From: an uncultured Clostridia bacterium
Lineage (GTDB): Bacteria; Bacillota; Clostridia; Oscillospirales; Acutalibacteraceae
Length of the DNA stretch: 5,721 nucleotides
Assembly: GCA_946405565.1 (NCBI GenBank)
Contig: CAMJHU010000161.1
Span: 1 to 5,721 of the forward strand
Direction: 5' to 3'
Shown: piece by piece, positions 1-5,721 of the stretch
Numbering within the stretch: position 1 is the first letter of the stretch
Layout: the number at the start of each line of letters is the position of its first letter
Made by a program: the position numbers and the translations under genes
The notes under the pieces: model-generated
Told to the model about the DNA's origin: nothing
The model's database searches: none
The model's input: only the letters and a program-made list of their open reading frames with translations

Positions 1-795
1 CCCGCCTATGTGCCGCCGGACACCGATGTGATCATACGTCTCAATCACGTCACCAAGCAGTTCAAACTTTTTAAAAGCAAGAAAAGCCGTCTGCTTTCGC
101 TCTTTATCAACCGGGTCAATTATTCCCTCAACACCGCCAACGACGACCTGACCTTTGAGATTCGCCGCGGGGAATCCGTTGCCTTTCTCGGCAAGAACGG
201 TGCGGGAAAATCCACCCTGCTCAAAATGATTACCGGCGTACTCTTCCCCACATCAGGCGAAATTGAGGTCAACGGCGAGGTCAGCGCCCTGCTGGAACTG
301 ACTGCCGGTTTCGACCCGGAATTCACCGGGCGGGAGAATATCTATCTGCGCGGACATATGCGCGGCATGACCGACGAGACCATTCGGAAATATGAGCCTG
401 CCATTGTGGAATTTGCCGATATCGGCGAATACATTGACCAGCCCGTGCGTACTTATTCCAGCGGTATGAAGGCGCGTCTGGGCTTTGCCATCAATGCCAA
501 CATCGAGCCGGAAATTCTCATCGTGGACGAAGCGCTGAGTGTGGGCGACGCCGCCTTCCGCAAGAAGTGCAGCAATATCGTCAACAAAATCATTGCCGAA
601 GACAACACCACACTGCTGCTCGTCACTCATTCCAGTGCTATGGCAAAACAGTTCTGTAAGCGAGGCATCGTCCTTTATCAGAGCAAGGTCTACTACGACG
701 GTCCCATTGAGGAAGCCATCCGGGTCTATGAGGAGGATATTCTCGGCGGCAAACCCGCACCCAAGCCCAAAGCCAATTCCATTCTGAATACGTAA
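1..795 (+). CDS. ABC transporter ATP-binding subunit, polysaccharide/teichoic-acid export (TagH/Wzt type), 5' end probably outside the window
   Basis: The product is the cytoplasmic ATPase of a two-component ABC exporter that moves an undecaprenyl-linked surface glycan (teichoic acid or O-antigen-like polysaccharide) across the membrane together with a TagG/Wzm-type permease. Numbered from the GTG at 10, the Walker A motif GKNGAGKS is at residues 61-68. The stretch ALLELTAGFDPEFTGREN, at about 93-110, is typical of this family, with Glu in place of the usual Q-loop Gln. The signature YSSGM is at 149-153, Walker B ILIVDE at 169-174 and the switch His at 207. The protein ends in a short Pro/Lys-rich tail and lacks the C-terminal glycan-binding domain of long Wzt proteins or the extension of Bacillus TagH. 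The frame is open through bases 1-9 and no Shine-Dalgarno precedes the GTG at 10, so the true start is probably upstream. The permease gene is not in the window and would be expected to the left. The family assignment is firm; the exact glycan is unknown. Confidence 0.9.
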   Translation, partial: PAYVPPDTDVIIRLNHVTKQFKLFKSKKSRLLSLFINRVNYSLNTANDDLTFEIRRGESVAFLGKNGAGKSTLLKMITGVLFPTSGEIEVNGEVSALLELTAGFDPEFTGRENIYLRGHMRGMTDETIRKYEPAIVEFADIGEYIDQPVRTYSSGMKARLGFAINANIEPEILIVDEALSVGDAAFRKKCSNIVNKIIAEDNTTLLLVTHSSAMAKQFCKRGIVLYQSKVYYDGPIEEAIRVYEEDILGGKPAPKPKANSILNT

Positions 796-825
796 TACGT
801 TTCTGTTTCCCATACAAAAAAAGAG

Positions 826-865
826 GAGCGAAATGCGCTGATGAGGCGGATTCGCTCTTTTTTTT
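826..865 (+). terminator. Intrinsic terminator of the glycan-export ATPase gene
   Basis: A 7-bp perfect stem (GAGCGAA at 826-832 with TTCGCTC at 851-857) is followed at once by eight T residues (858-865), 31 bases after the stop codon. Within the 18-base loop, CGC (836-838) can pair with GCG (846-848), which would lengthen the hairpin. A run of seven A residues at 816-822 lies just before the stem. On the minus strand it becomes a T-tract three bases after the same hairpin, so the site may also stop transcription arriving from the convergent uvrB-uvrA-ybaK group. Confidence 0.8.
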
Positions 866-949
866 GTTGGCGAGGTACCCGGATCACCCACTTCGGCGCA
901 GGGGCGCGGCTGGATATAGCTGGCGGCAGGGAACGTTCCGGAGTGGTGG

Positions 950-982
950 AAAAAAAAGCCAATCTCTCGCGTCCGGGCTTTT
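950..982 (-). terminator. Candidate intrinsic terminator for the uvrB-uvrA-ybaK transcripts
   Basis: On the minus strand AAAAGCC (982-976) can pair with GGCTTTT (960-954), giving a 7-bp stem with a 15-base loop, and the T-run continues to 950 (eight T in all). The stem has only three G-C pairs, so it is a weak hairpin by itself. Directly upstream, GCCCCG (1005-1000) pairs with CGGGGC (988-983) in a stronger 6-bp stem that could add to pausing. It lies about 120 bases downstream of the ybaK stop codon, on the correct strand. If it fails, the bidirectional hairpin at 826-857 is the next stop. Confidence 0.45.
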
Positions 983-1003
983 GCCCCGTTTCTCGCGTCC
1001 GGG
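965..1003. repeat. 13-bp direct repeat, two copies with a 26-bp period
   Basis: TCTCGCGTCCGGG occurs exactly at 965-977 and again at 991-1003. Read on the minus strand (CCCGGACGCGAGA), each copy supplies part of the 5' arm and the loop of a hairpin. The two hairpins (983-1005 and 954-982) abut, so the unit looks duplicated as a stem-loop rather than as a simple sequence. Confidence 0.75.
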
Positions 1004-1100
1004 GCGAATACGGCTTCCGCCGCCCGCGTACCTCACGGGATGGGTCTTGCCACGGAGAATCCTGCCGCTTGGTGGATTGCGCGTGCTGTCGCCGCGCGGA

Positions 1101-1586
1101 TTAACGGCGGATGATATCGTCAAATTCTCCCTGACAGGCGGCACGCAGATCGTCCGGCGCAAGTCGGAGCTGTACGCCCAGCTTACCGCCGCTGACGATC
1201 ATGGATGCCAGCGTCTGTGCGGAAGCATCAATCCGCGTGACATACTGCTTCTTCATGCCAATCGCCGTGCAGCCGCCGCGAATGTAGCCGGTTACGGCAT
1301 TGATGTCCTTGACGTGCAGCATGGCAACCGACTTTTCTCCCACCGATTTCGCCGCTTTTTTCATATCCAACTCCGCTTCGATAGGAATAACGAACACAAA
1401 ATACTGCTTGCTCGCCCCCTGTGCCACGAGTGTTTTGTACACAATCTCATGCGGCAGACCCAGCAGATCGGCAATCTGTATCCCGTCCACAAAGTCCTTG
1501 CATTCATAGGTCTTTGTCTCATAACCAATCTTCATGCTGTCCAGAATTCGCATGGCATTGGTCTTGACATCCTTATTCTTCGCCAT
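1101..1586 (-). CDS. ybaK: Cys-tRNA(Pro)/Cys-tRNA(Cys) deacylase, YbaK/EbsC family
   Basis: This is a predicted trans-editing enzyme that hydrolyses mischarged aminoacyl-tRNA, classically Cys-tRNA(Pro), in the cytoplasm. With the start at 1586 the protein has 161 residues, close to the usual family length. Visible family features are the N-terminal KTNAMRILD segment (8-16), the VYKTLV motif with the conserved Lys at 51, the glycine-rich GYIRGGCTAIGMKK loop (100-113) and the C-terminal GVQLRLAPDDL segment. The loop usually reads GGxSPxG; here Ala108 replaces the Pro. The frame continues upstream to an ATG at 1643, but those 19 extra residues do not resemble the family N-terminus, so 1586 is preferred. 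Its ribosome-binding site is modest (AAAGG, 14 bases upstream). The gene follows uvrA on the same strand with an 88-base gap and is probably transcribed with it. Substrate specificity is inferred from the family; a related amino-acyl specificity (ProX type) is possible. Confidence 0.9.
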   Translation of the reverse strand: MAKNKDVKTNAMRILDSMKIGYETKTYECKDFVDGIQIADLLGLPHEIVYKTLVAQGASKQYFVFVIPIEAELDMKKAAKSVGEKSVAMLHVKDINAVTGYIRGGCTAIGMKKQYVTRIDASAQTLASMIVSGGKLGVQLRLAPDDLRAACQGEFDDIIRR

Positions 1587-1621
1587 AAACAATTCACTCG
1601 CCTTTTCCACATCTATATTCC

Positions 1622-1636
1622 AAGCGCGAAGCGCTT
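1622..1636. repeat. Perfect 6-bp inverted repeat in the ybaK leader
   Basis: AAGCGC (1622-1627) and GCGCTT (1631-1636) are separated by three bases. In the minus-strand transcript this gives a compact hairpin with a TTC loop, 36 bases before the preferred ybaK start and just after the heptad repeat. No T-tract follows it, so it is not a terminator. It could protect a 3' end or reduce ribosome read-over from uvrA; no function is shown. Confidence 0.5.
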
Positions 1637-1641
1637 CCGAC

Positions 1642-1676
1642 ATTCTTCACTATTCACTATTCATTCTTCATTATTC
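1642..1676. repeat. Five tandem 7-bp units between uvrA and ybaK
   Basis: The bases divide into ATTCTTC (1642-1648), ACTATTC (1649-1655), ACTATTC (1656-1662), ATTCTTC (1663-1669) and ATTATTC (1670-1676), consensus AYTMTTC, followed by a decaying ACTTTGA. The AT-rich composition contrasts sharply with the GC-rich genes on both sides. The uvrA stop codon (1675-1677) lies at one edge and the alternative upstream ATG of ybaK (1641-1643) at the other. Confidence 0.85.
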
Positions 1677-4509
1677 ACTTTGAAAGCAAGGCTTTCAAGT
1701 AGTGTCCCGTGTAGGACGCGGGATTCTGCGCCACTTCTTCGGGGGTTCCGGCAGCAATGACCGTTCCGCCCCGGTTGCCCCCTTCCGGTCCCAGGTCAAT
1801 GAGATAATCCGCGGTCTTGATCACGTCGAGATTATGCTCAATCACGAGGACGGTGTTGCCGCCTTCCACGATGGTTTGCAGCACCTCAATGAGCCGGTGA
1901 ACGTCCGCCGTGTGCAGTCCTGTCGTCGGCTCGTCCAGCACGAAGATGGTCTTGCCGGTCGCCCGCTTGGAAAGCTCGGTTGCCAGCTTGACGCGCTGTG
2001 CCTCACCGCCCGAAAGCGTCGTGGCGGGCTGTCCGATTTTCAGATAGCCCAGTCCCACATCATACAGCGTTTTCAGCTTCCGCACGATTTTCGGATGATT
2101 CTCAAAGAAGGATACGCCGTCCTCCACCGTCATATCCAGCACATCGGCAATGCTCTTGCCCTTATACCTGACTTCCAGCGTCTCGCGGTTGTAGCGCTTG
2201 CCCTTGCACACCTCACAGGGGACATACACGTCGGGCAGAAAGTGCATTTCGATCTGAATAATGCCGTCGCCTTCGCAGGCTTCGCACCGTCCGCCCTTCT
2301 TGTTGAAGGAGAACCGTCCCGCGTCAAAACCGCGCAGTTTGGATTCCTGCAAATTGGCAAACAGGTCACGGATATCGGTGAAAACCCCGGTATAGGTCGC
2401 GGGATTGGAACGCGGTGTTCTGCCGATGGGGGATTGGCTGATATCCACGATTTTGTCAAGATATTCCAGTCCTTCGATGGCGTCGTGCCGTCCCCAGACG
2501 ATGTTGGCGCGATTGAGTTCGCAGGCAAGGCGCTTGTAGAGAATCTCATTCACAAGCGAACTTTTGCCGGAGCCCGATACGCCGGTCACGCAGGTGAAGG
2601 TGCCGAGCGGGATGGATACGTCAATACGCTTTAAATTATTTTCGGCTGCTCCCTTGATAGTCAGCCAATGCCCGTTGCCGGGTCGGCGTGTTTCCGGCAC
2701 GGGAATCTTCCGAATACCGCTGAGATACTGTCCGGTGACAGACGTTTCGCATTCCATCAGTTTGTCCACCGTGCCGGAAAAGACCACTTCTCCCCCATGC
2801 ACGCCCGCGCCGGGTCCGATGTCCACCACATAATCTGCGGCGCGGATAGTGTCCTCATCGTGTTCCACCACAATCAGCGTGTTGCCCAGATCGCGGAGCT
2901 TCTGCAAGGTGGCAAGCAGCTTGTCATTATCGCGCTGGTGCAGGCCGATACTCGGTTCATCGAGAATATACAGCACGCCGGTGAGATAGGAGCCGATCTG
3001 CGTTGCCAGTCGGATGCGCTGGCTCTCACCGCCCGACAGCGTGCCCGACGAGCGGGACAGTGTGAGATATTCCAGTCCCACATTTTTCAGAAATCCAAGA
3101 CGCGCCCGCACTTCTTTTAAGATGCGGTCGGCGATAAAATGCTCGTGTTCCGTCAGCTTTGTTTCCAGTGTATCGAGGAATTCCAGCGCTTCCGTCACCG
3201 ACAGCTTGCAGAATTCCGCGATATTCAGTCCCCCCACCGTGACCGAGAGAATTTCCGGTTTGAGACGGTCACCGTGGCAGAAATCGCAGGGCACTTCTGT
3301 CATAAGCGCTTCAATGTCCTGCCTTGACCAAGAACTTTGCGTCTCGGAATAACGGCGTTCGAGGTTTGGAATTATGCCCTCGAACTTTCCCATGAATTTA
3401 CTGCGTCCCATAGAGCTTACGCGGGTAAATTCCAGCTGCTTTTCGCCTGTGCCGTAGAGAATGGCGTTCACCGCTTCGTCGCTCATTTTCTTGATAGGCG
3501 TGTCGAGCGTAAAGCCGTATTCTTTCCCCAAGCCCTTAAAATACATCATCGAAATGGAATTCTCGTCGGTAGTGTACCAGCCGGAAGCATGAATGGCTCC
3601 CTTACGGAGTGACAGCGATTTGTCGCGGATCACCAGATCGGGATTGACCTTCATGAAGATGCCCAGACCGGTACAGTGTTCACACGCGCCCTGCGGACTG
3701 TTGAAGGAAAACATACGCGGGGTCAGTTCCTCCACGCTCACACCGTGTTCCGGACAGGCGTAATTCTGTGAGAAAAGGATATCCTCGCCGCCCACCACAT
3801 TGACAATGCTCACGCCGCCTGTCAGGTTGGAAGCCGTCTCGATGGAATCCGCCAGACGGCTGCGGATTTCGGGTTTTATCACCAATCGGTCTACCACCAC
3901 CTCGATATTGTGGCGGAGATTTTTTTCCAGCTTGATTTCCTCGGACAAATCATAGATATTGCCGTCAATGCGCACGCGCACAAAGCCGGATTTTCGCACG
4001 CTGTCAAGCTCCTTGGCATGGGTGCCTTTTTTCGCCTTGATGATCGGCGCCATCACCTGAATACGGGTTCCCTCGTCCATTGCCAGCACGCGGTCCACAA
4101 TCTGATCAATGGTCTGCTGCTGAATCTCCCGCCCGCAGATCGGACAGTGCGGGATACCGATATGGGCATAGAGCAGTCGCAGATAGTCGTAGATTTCCGT
4201 AACAGTGCCGACGGTGGAACGGGGATTTTTAGACGTGGTTTTCTGGTCGATGGAAATCGCCGGGGACAGTCCCTCGATGGAATCCACCTCCGGCTTGCTC
4301 ATCTGTCCCATGAACATCCGTGCGTAAGATGAGAGCGATTCCATATAACGCCGCTGTCCCTCCGCGAAAATGGTATCAAAGGCAAGCGAGCTTTTACCCG
4401 ACCCGGACAGCCCCGTAAACACCACCATTTTGTCGCGCGGAAATTCCACCGTGATATTTTTGAGGTTGTTTTCCTGTGCGCCTCTCACAATGATTTTTTC
4501 CATTGGCAT
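1675..4509 (-). CDS. uvrA: Excinuclease ABC subunit A (UvrA), complete
   Basis: UvrA is the DNA-damage sensor of nucleotide excision repair: a dimeric ABC-type ATPase that loads UvrB onto lesions. The 944 residues are the full family length, with two nucleotide-binding modules. Module I has Walker A GLSGSGKS (33-40), signature LSGGE (491-495), Walker B ILDEPS (515-520) and the switch His550. Module II has Walker A GVSGSGKS (643-650), signature LSGGE (832-836), Walker B VLDEPT (857-862) and His892. The C-terminal zinc site is intact (Cys742, 745, 765, 768). The first zinc site has Cys252, His255, Cys276 and Cys279, so one ligand position is His instead of Cys. Further Cys pairs are at 122/125 and 408/411. 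The start ATG at 4509 follows AGGAGG at 4523-4528; a second in-frame ATG two codons later (4503) is less well placed. The gene lies 105 bases downstream of uvrB on the same strand, the common uvrB-uvrA order. No frameshift or lost catalytic motif is seen. Confidence 0.98.
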   Translation of the reverse strand: MPMEKIIVRGAQENNLKNITVEFPRDKMVVFTGLSGSGKSSLAFDTIFAEGQRRYMESLSSYARMFMGQMSKPEVDSIEGLSPAISIDQKTTSKNPRSTVGTVTEIYDYLRLLYAHIGIPHCPICGREIQQQTIDQIVDRVLAMDEGTRIQVMAPIIKAKKGTHAKELDSVRKSGFVRVRIDGNIYDLSEEIKLEKNLRHNIEVVVDRLVIKPEIRSRLADSIETASNLTGGVSIVNVVGGEDILFSQNYACPEHGVSVEELTPRMFSFNSPQGACEHCTGLGIFMKVNPDLVIRDKSLSLRKGAIHASGWYTTDENSISMMYFKGLGKEYGFTLDTPIKKMSDEAVNAILYGTGEKQLEFTRVSSMGRSKFMGKFEGIIPNLERRYSETQSSWSRQDIEALMTEVPCDFCHGDRLKPEILSVTVGGLNIAEFCKLSVTEALEFLDTLETKLTEHEHFIADRILKEVRARLGFLKNVGLEYLTLSRSSGTLSGGESQRIRLATQIGSYLTGVLYILDEPSIGLHQRDNDKLLATLQKLRDLGNTLIVVEHDEDTIRAADYVVDIGPGAGVHGGEVVFSGTVDKLMECETSVTGQYLSGIRKIPVPETRRPGNGHWLTIKGAAENNLKRIDVSIPLGTFTCVTGVSGSGKSSLVNEILYKRLACELNRANIVWGRHDAIEGLEYLDKIVDISQSPIGRTPRSNPATYTGVFTDIRDLFANLQESKLRGFDAGRFSFNKKGGRCEACEGDGIIQIEMHFLPDVYVPCEVCKGKRYNRETLEVRYKGKSIADVLDMTVEDGVSFFENHPKIVRKLKTLYDVGLGYLKIGQPATTLSGGEAQRVKLATELSKRATGKTIFVLDEPTTGLHTADVHRLIEVLQTIVEGGNTVLVIEHNLDVIKTADYLIDLGPEGGNRGGTVIAAGTPEEVAQNPASYTGHYLKALLSK

Positions 4510-4522
4510 ATATTTTTCTTTT

Positions 4523-4528
4523 CCTCCT
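4523..4528 (-). promoter_or_regulatory. Ribosome-binding site of uvrA
   Basis: AGGAGG on the minus strand, within TGAGGAGGA, lies 13 bases before the ATG at 4509. The match to the anti-Shine-Dalgarno sequence is full but the spacing is longer than the usual 6-9 bases. No alternative start codon lies closer in frame, so the ATG at 4509 is kept over the one at 4503, which would be still further away. Confidence 0.75.
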
Positions 4529-4573
4529 CAGTGGATTGTGTTGTGTTCTTTTATCCATCCTGATTTTTCTGAC

Positions 4574-4587
4574 GATACTCTTGTTCC
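4574..4587 (-). promoter_or_regulatory. Degenerate LexA (SOS) box-like site with weak promoter elements, upstream of uvrA
   Basis: On the minus strand GGAACAAGAGTATC matches the Gram-positive LexA consensus CGAACRNRYGTTYC at 11 of 14 positions; the left half-site GAAC is intact and the right one is degenerate. It overlaps the spacer and -10 of a weak promoter-like pair: TTGGCT, 18 bases, then TATCGT, each 4 of 6 to the sigma-A consensus. uvrB and uvrA are classical SOS genes, which makes the site plausible. The primary SOS promoter would be expected upstream of uvrB, outside the window, and a chance match is quite possible. Confidence 0.22.
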
Positions 4588-4614
4588 AACTCGGCAGCCA
4601 AAATGGGCGCGCAC

Positions 4615-5721
4615 TTATTTCCCCTGCAATTCTTTAATTCTGTCACGTAAATACGCCGCCTGCTCGAAATCGAGCAGCTTGGCTGCCTGCTTCATCTGCT
4701 TGGTGAGTTCGTTGATGAGATGTTCTCGCTCGGATTTGGTGAGCTTTTTGCCGGCTTTTTCGCGTTTGCCGTCCCCGTCGTGCTGGGTGATTTCAATCAC
4801 GTCGGAAATCTTCTTGATAATGGTCTTCGGCACAATGCCGTGTTCCTCATTGTATTTCATCTGAATGTCGCGGCGGCGCTGAGTCTCGGCAATGGCGCGT
4901 TCCATCGAAGGGGTCACGCTGTCGGCGTACATAATCACCTGACCTTCCGCGTTTCGCGCGGCTCGTCCGATGGTCTGAATCAGCGACGTTTCGCTTCTCA
5001 GAAAACCTTCCTTGTCCGCGTCGAGAATCGCCACGAGCGACACCTCGGGCAAATCCAGCCCTTCGCGCAGCAGGTTGATACCCACCAGCGTATCAAATTC
5101 GCCCAGACGCAGGTCGCGGATAATCTCCATGCGCTCCACCGTGTCGATGTCGTGGTGCAGGTAGCGCACCCGCATTCCCAGCGATTCCATATATTCGGTC
5201 AGGTCTTCCGCCATTTTCTTGGTAAGAGTCGTGACCAGCGTGCGGAATCCCTTCTCGGCGCGGGTATTGATTTCGGACACCAGATCGTCAATCTGCCCTT
5301 CGGTGGGTCGCACGGAAATTTCCGGATCCAGCAGTCCCGTCGGTCGGATGACCTGTTCCACAATCTGTTCACTGTGTTCCTTTTCAAAGGGCCCCGGCGT
5401 GGCGCTGATATAAATTGCCTGATGAATCAGCCTGTAAAATTCGTCAAATTGCAGCGGTCGGTTGTCATAAGCCGACGGCAGACGGAAGCCGTAATCAATC
5501 AGATTCTTCTTGCGTGCGTGGTCGCCCGCGTACATCGCGCGCACCTGCGGCAGGCTGACATGGGATTCGTCCACCAGCAGCAGGAAGTCATCGGGGAAAT
5601 AGTTGATGAGCGTGAAAGGCGGACTACCTGCGGGACGTCCCGACAGCACGCGGGAATAATTCTCGATACCGGGACAGAAACCGACTTCCATCAGCATTTC
5701 TGTGTCGTACTTGACGCACTG
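4615..5721 (-). CDS. uvrB: Excinuclease ABC subunit B (UvrB), C-terminal part; 5' end outside the window
   Basis: UvrB is the damage-verification helicase-like protein of nucleotide excision repair; UvrA loads it at lesions and UvrC then cuts. The visible 368 codons continue in frame to the right edge. The family has about 660 residues, so roughly the first 290 are missing, including Walker A and the beta-hairpin that inserts between strands. Seen in order are the ENYSRVLSGR segment, the DESH Walker B box (5560-5571), SATPG (motif III, 5392-5406), the PTGLLDP linker, the TLTKKMAEDL and DTVERMEIIRDLRLGEFD helicase segments, GINLLREGLD (motif V), QTIGRAAR with the motif VI arginines (4954-4977), the YNEEHGI segment, and a C-terminal coiled-coil UVR domain of about 35 residues (LDFEQAAYLRDRIKEL near the end) that contacts UvrC and UvrA. 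All motifs in view look intact. The in-frame ATG at 5697 is an internal Met, not the start. uvrA follows after 105 bases with no terminator between them. Confidence 0.98.
   Translation of the reverse strand, partial: QCVKYDTEMLMEVGFCPGIENYSRVLSGRPAGSPPFTLINYFPDDFLLLVDESHVSLPQVRAMYAGDHARKKNLIDYGFRLPSAYDNRPLQFDEFYRLIHQAIYISATPGPFEKEHSEQIVEQVIRPTGLLDPEISVRPTEGQIDDLVSEINTRAEKGFRTLVTTLTKKMAEDLTEYMESLGMRVRYLHHDIDTVERMEIIRDLRLGEFDTLVGINLLREGLDLPEVSLVAILDADKEGFLRSETSLIQTIGRAARNAEGQVIMYADSVTPSMERAIAETQRRRDIQMKYNEEHGIVPKTIIKKISDVIEITQHDGDGKREKAGKKLTKSEREHLINELTKQMKQAAKLLDFEQAAYLRDRIKELQGK

Larger units (their letters stand above)
872..1034. repeat. Possible small inverted-repeat-bounded element
   Basis: GAGGTACCCGG at 872-882 and CCGCGTACCTC at 1024-1034 are inverted copies of each other over 11 bases with one mismatch, enclosing 141 bases. 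No transposase is encoded and no target-site duplication is obvious, so a non-autonomous mobile element is only a possibility. Chance pairing in GC-rich DNA is the main alternative. Confidence 0.2.
796..1100. other. Convergent intergenic region without a convincing gene
   Basis: These 305 bases separate the plus-strand ATPase gene from ybaK on the minus strand. The left end is the plus-strand terminator. The middle contains the minus-strand terminator candidate (950-982), the duplicated hairpin with its 13-bp direct repeat (965-1003) and an imperfect inverted repeat (872-882 with 1024-1034). Open frames of up to about 90 codons cross the region on both strands, but they show no recognisable domain and no ribosome-binding site, and are Arg/Pro/Gly-rich as expected for chance translation of GC-rich DNA. 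No tRNA or rRNA is apparent. The complexity of 870-1035 looks more like a repeat element than decayed coding sequence, but this cannot be settled without genome comparison. Confidence 0.6.

Noticed and set aside
830..844. Hammerhead-ribozyme-like core pieces: GAAA (830-833) and CTGATGA (838-844)
   Set aside because: The order and spacing do not allow stems II and III, no cleavage triplet is suitably placed, and the sequence is explained by the loop of the terminator.
253..891. 212-codon minus-strand open frame opposite the ABC ATPase gene
   Set aside because: It is a mirror of a real gene with all ATPase motifs on the plus strand; its product matches no family I recognise and it crosses the terminator.
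884..1162. 92-codon minus-strand open frame overlapping the 3' end of ybaK
   Set aside because: Arg/Pro/Gly-rich with no domain and no ribosome-binding site; it starts inside ybaK in another frame and spans the terminator and repeats.
864..1760. 298-codon plus-strand open frame
   Set aside because: It runs antisense through all of ybaK, the heptad repeat and the end of uvrA, has no ribosome-binding site or recognisable domain, and is explained by the coding pattern of the opposite strand.
1702..2634. 310-codon plus-strand open frame opposite uvrA
   Set aside because: It lies wholly antisense to the conserved UvrA C-terminal half and reflects codon bias; no start signal or domain supports it.
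4394..4558. Short minus-strand frame of about 54 codons starting with ATG at 4558 in the uvrB-uvrA gap
   Set aside because: Most of it overlaps uvrA in another frame, no spaced Shine-Dalgarno precedes it, and the Lys/Arg-rich start comes from translating the purine-rich uvrA ribosome-binding region.
5695..5697. ATG at 5697 as the start of uvrB
   Set aside because: The frame continues upstream to the window edge with UvrB-like residues, and the family has about 290 more N-terminal residues; this Met is internal.

Overview
The window looks like ordinary chromosome of a Gram-positive, clostridial-type bacterium with moderately high GC. Three things suggest this. There is a stand-alone TagH/Wzt-type polysaccharide-export ATPase. 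The Shine-Dalgarno site before uvrA is strong and purine-rich. The UvrA and UvrB sequences are of Firmicutes type. An Oscillospiraceae/Ruminococcaceae-like gut Clostridium is a reasonable guess, but this is inference and no marker RNA gene is present.

Layout: positions 1-795 (+ strand) hold the 3' part of an ABC-transporter ATP-binding subunit for export of a cell-surface glycan; its reading frame is still open at the left edge. It ends in a hairpin-plus-T-tract terminator at about 826-865. Positions 866-1100 hold no convincing gene. They contain a second, minus-strand terminator candidate, a duplicated hairpin with a 13-bp direct repeat, and an 11-bp imperfect inverted repeat bracketing about 160 bp. 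From 1101 to the right edge all genes lie on the minus strand, in the transcription order uvrB (3' part, running off the window), uvrA (complete), ybaK (complete). The two gene groups therefore converge on 796-1100.

How the genes work together: UvrA and UvrB are the damage-recognition and damage-verification proteins of nucleotide excision repair. Their adjacency and shared strand indicate one transcription unit, with a 105-nt gap between uvrB and uvrA that carries a strong ribosome-binding site and a degenerate LexA-box-like sequence. ybaK, a predicted Cys-tRNA(Pro)-type trans-editing deacylase, follows uvrA after a short gap partly filled by five 7-bp tandem units that begin at the uvrA stop codon. 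It is probably co-transcribed but not functionally linked to repair. The glycan-export ATPase is an independent neighbour.

I found no convincing new system. The most interesting points are small: the heptad repeat between uvrA and ybaK, the duplicated hairpin downstream of ybaK, the possible SOS site inside the uvrB-uvrA gap, a Cys-x2-His half of the first UvrA zinc site, and a Pro-to-Ala change in the YbaK glycine-rich loop.
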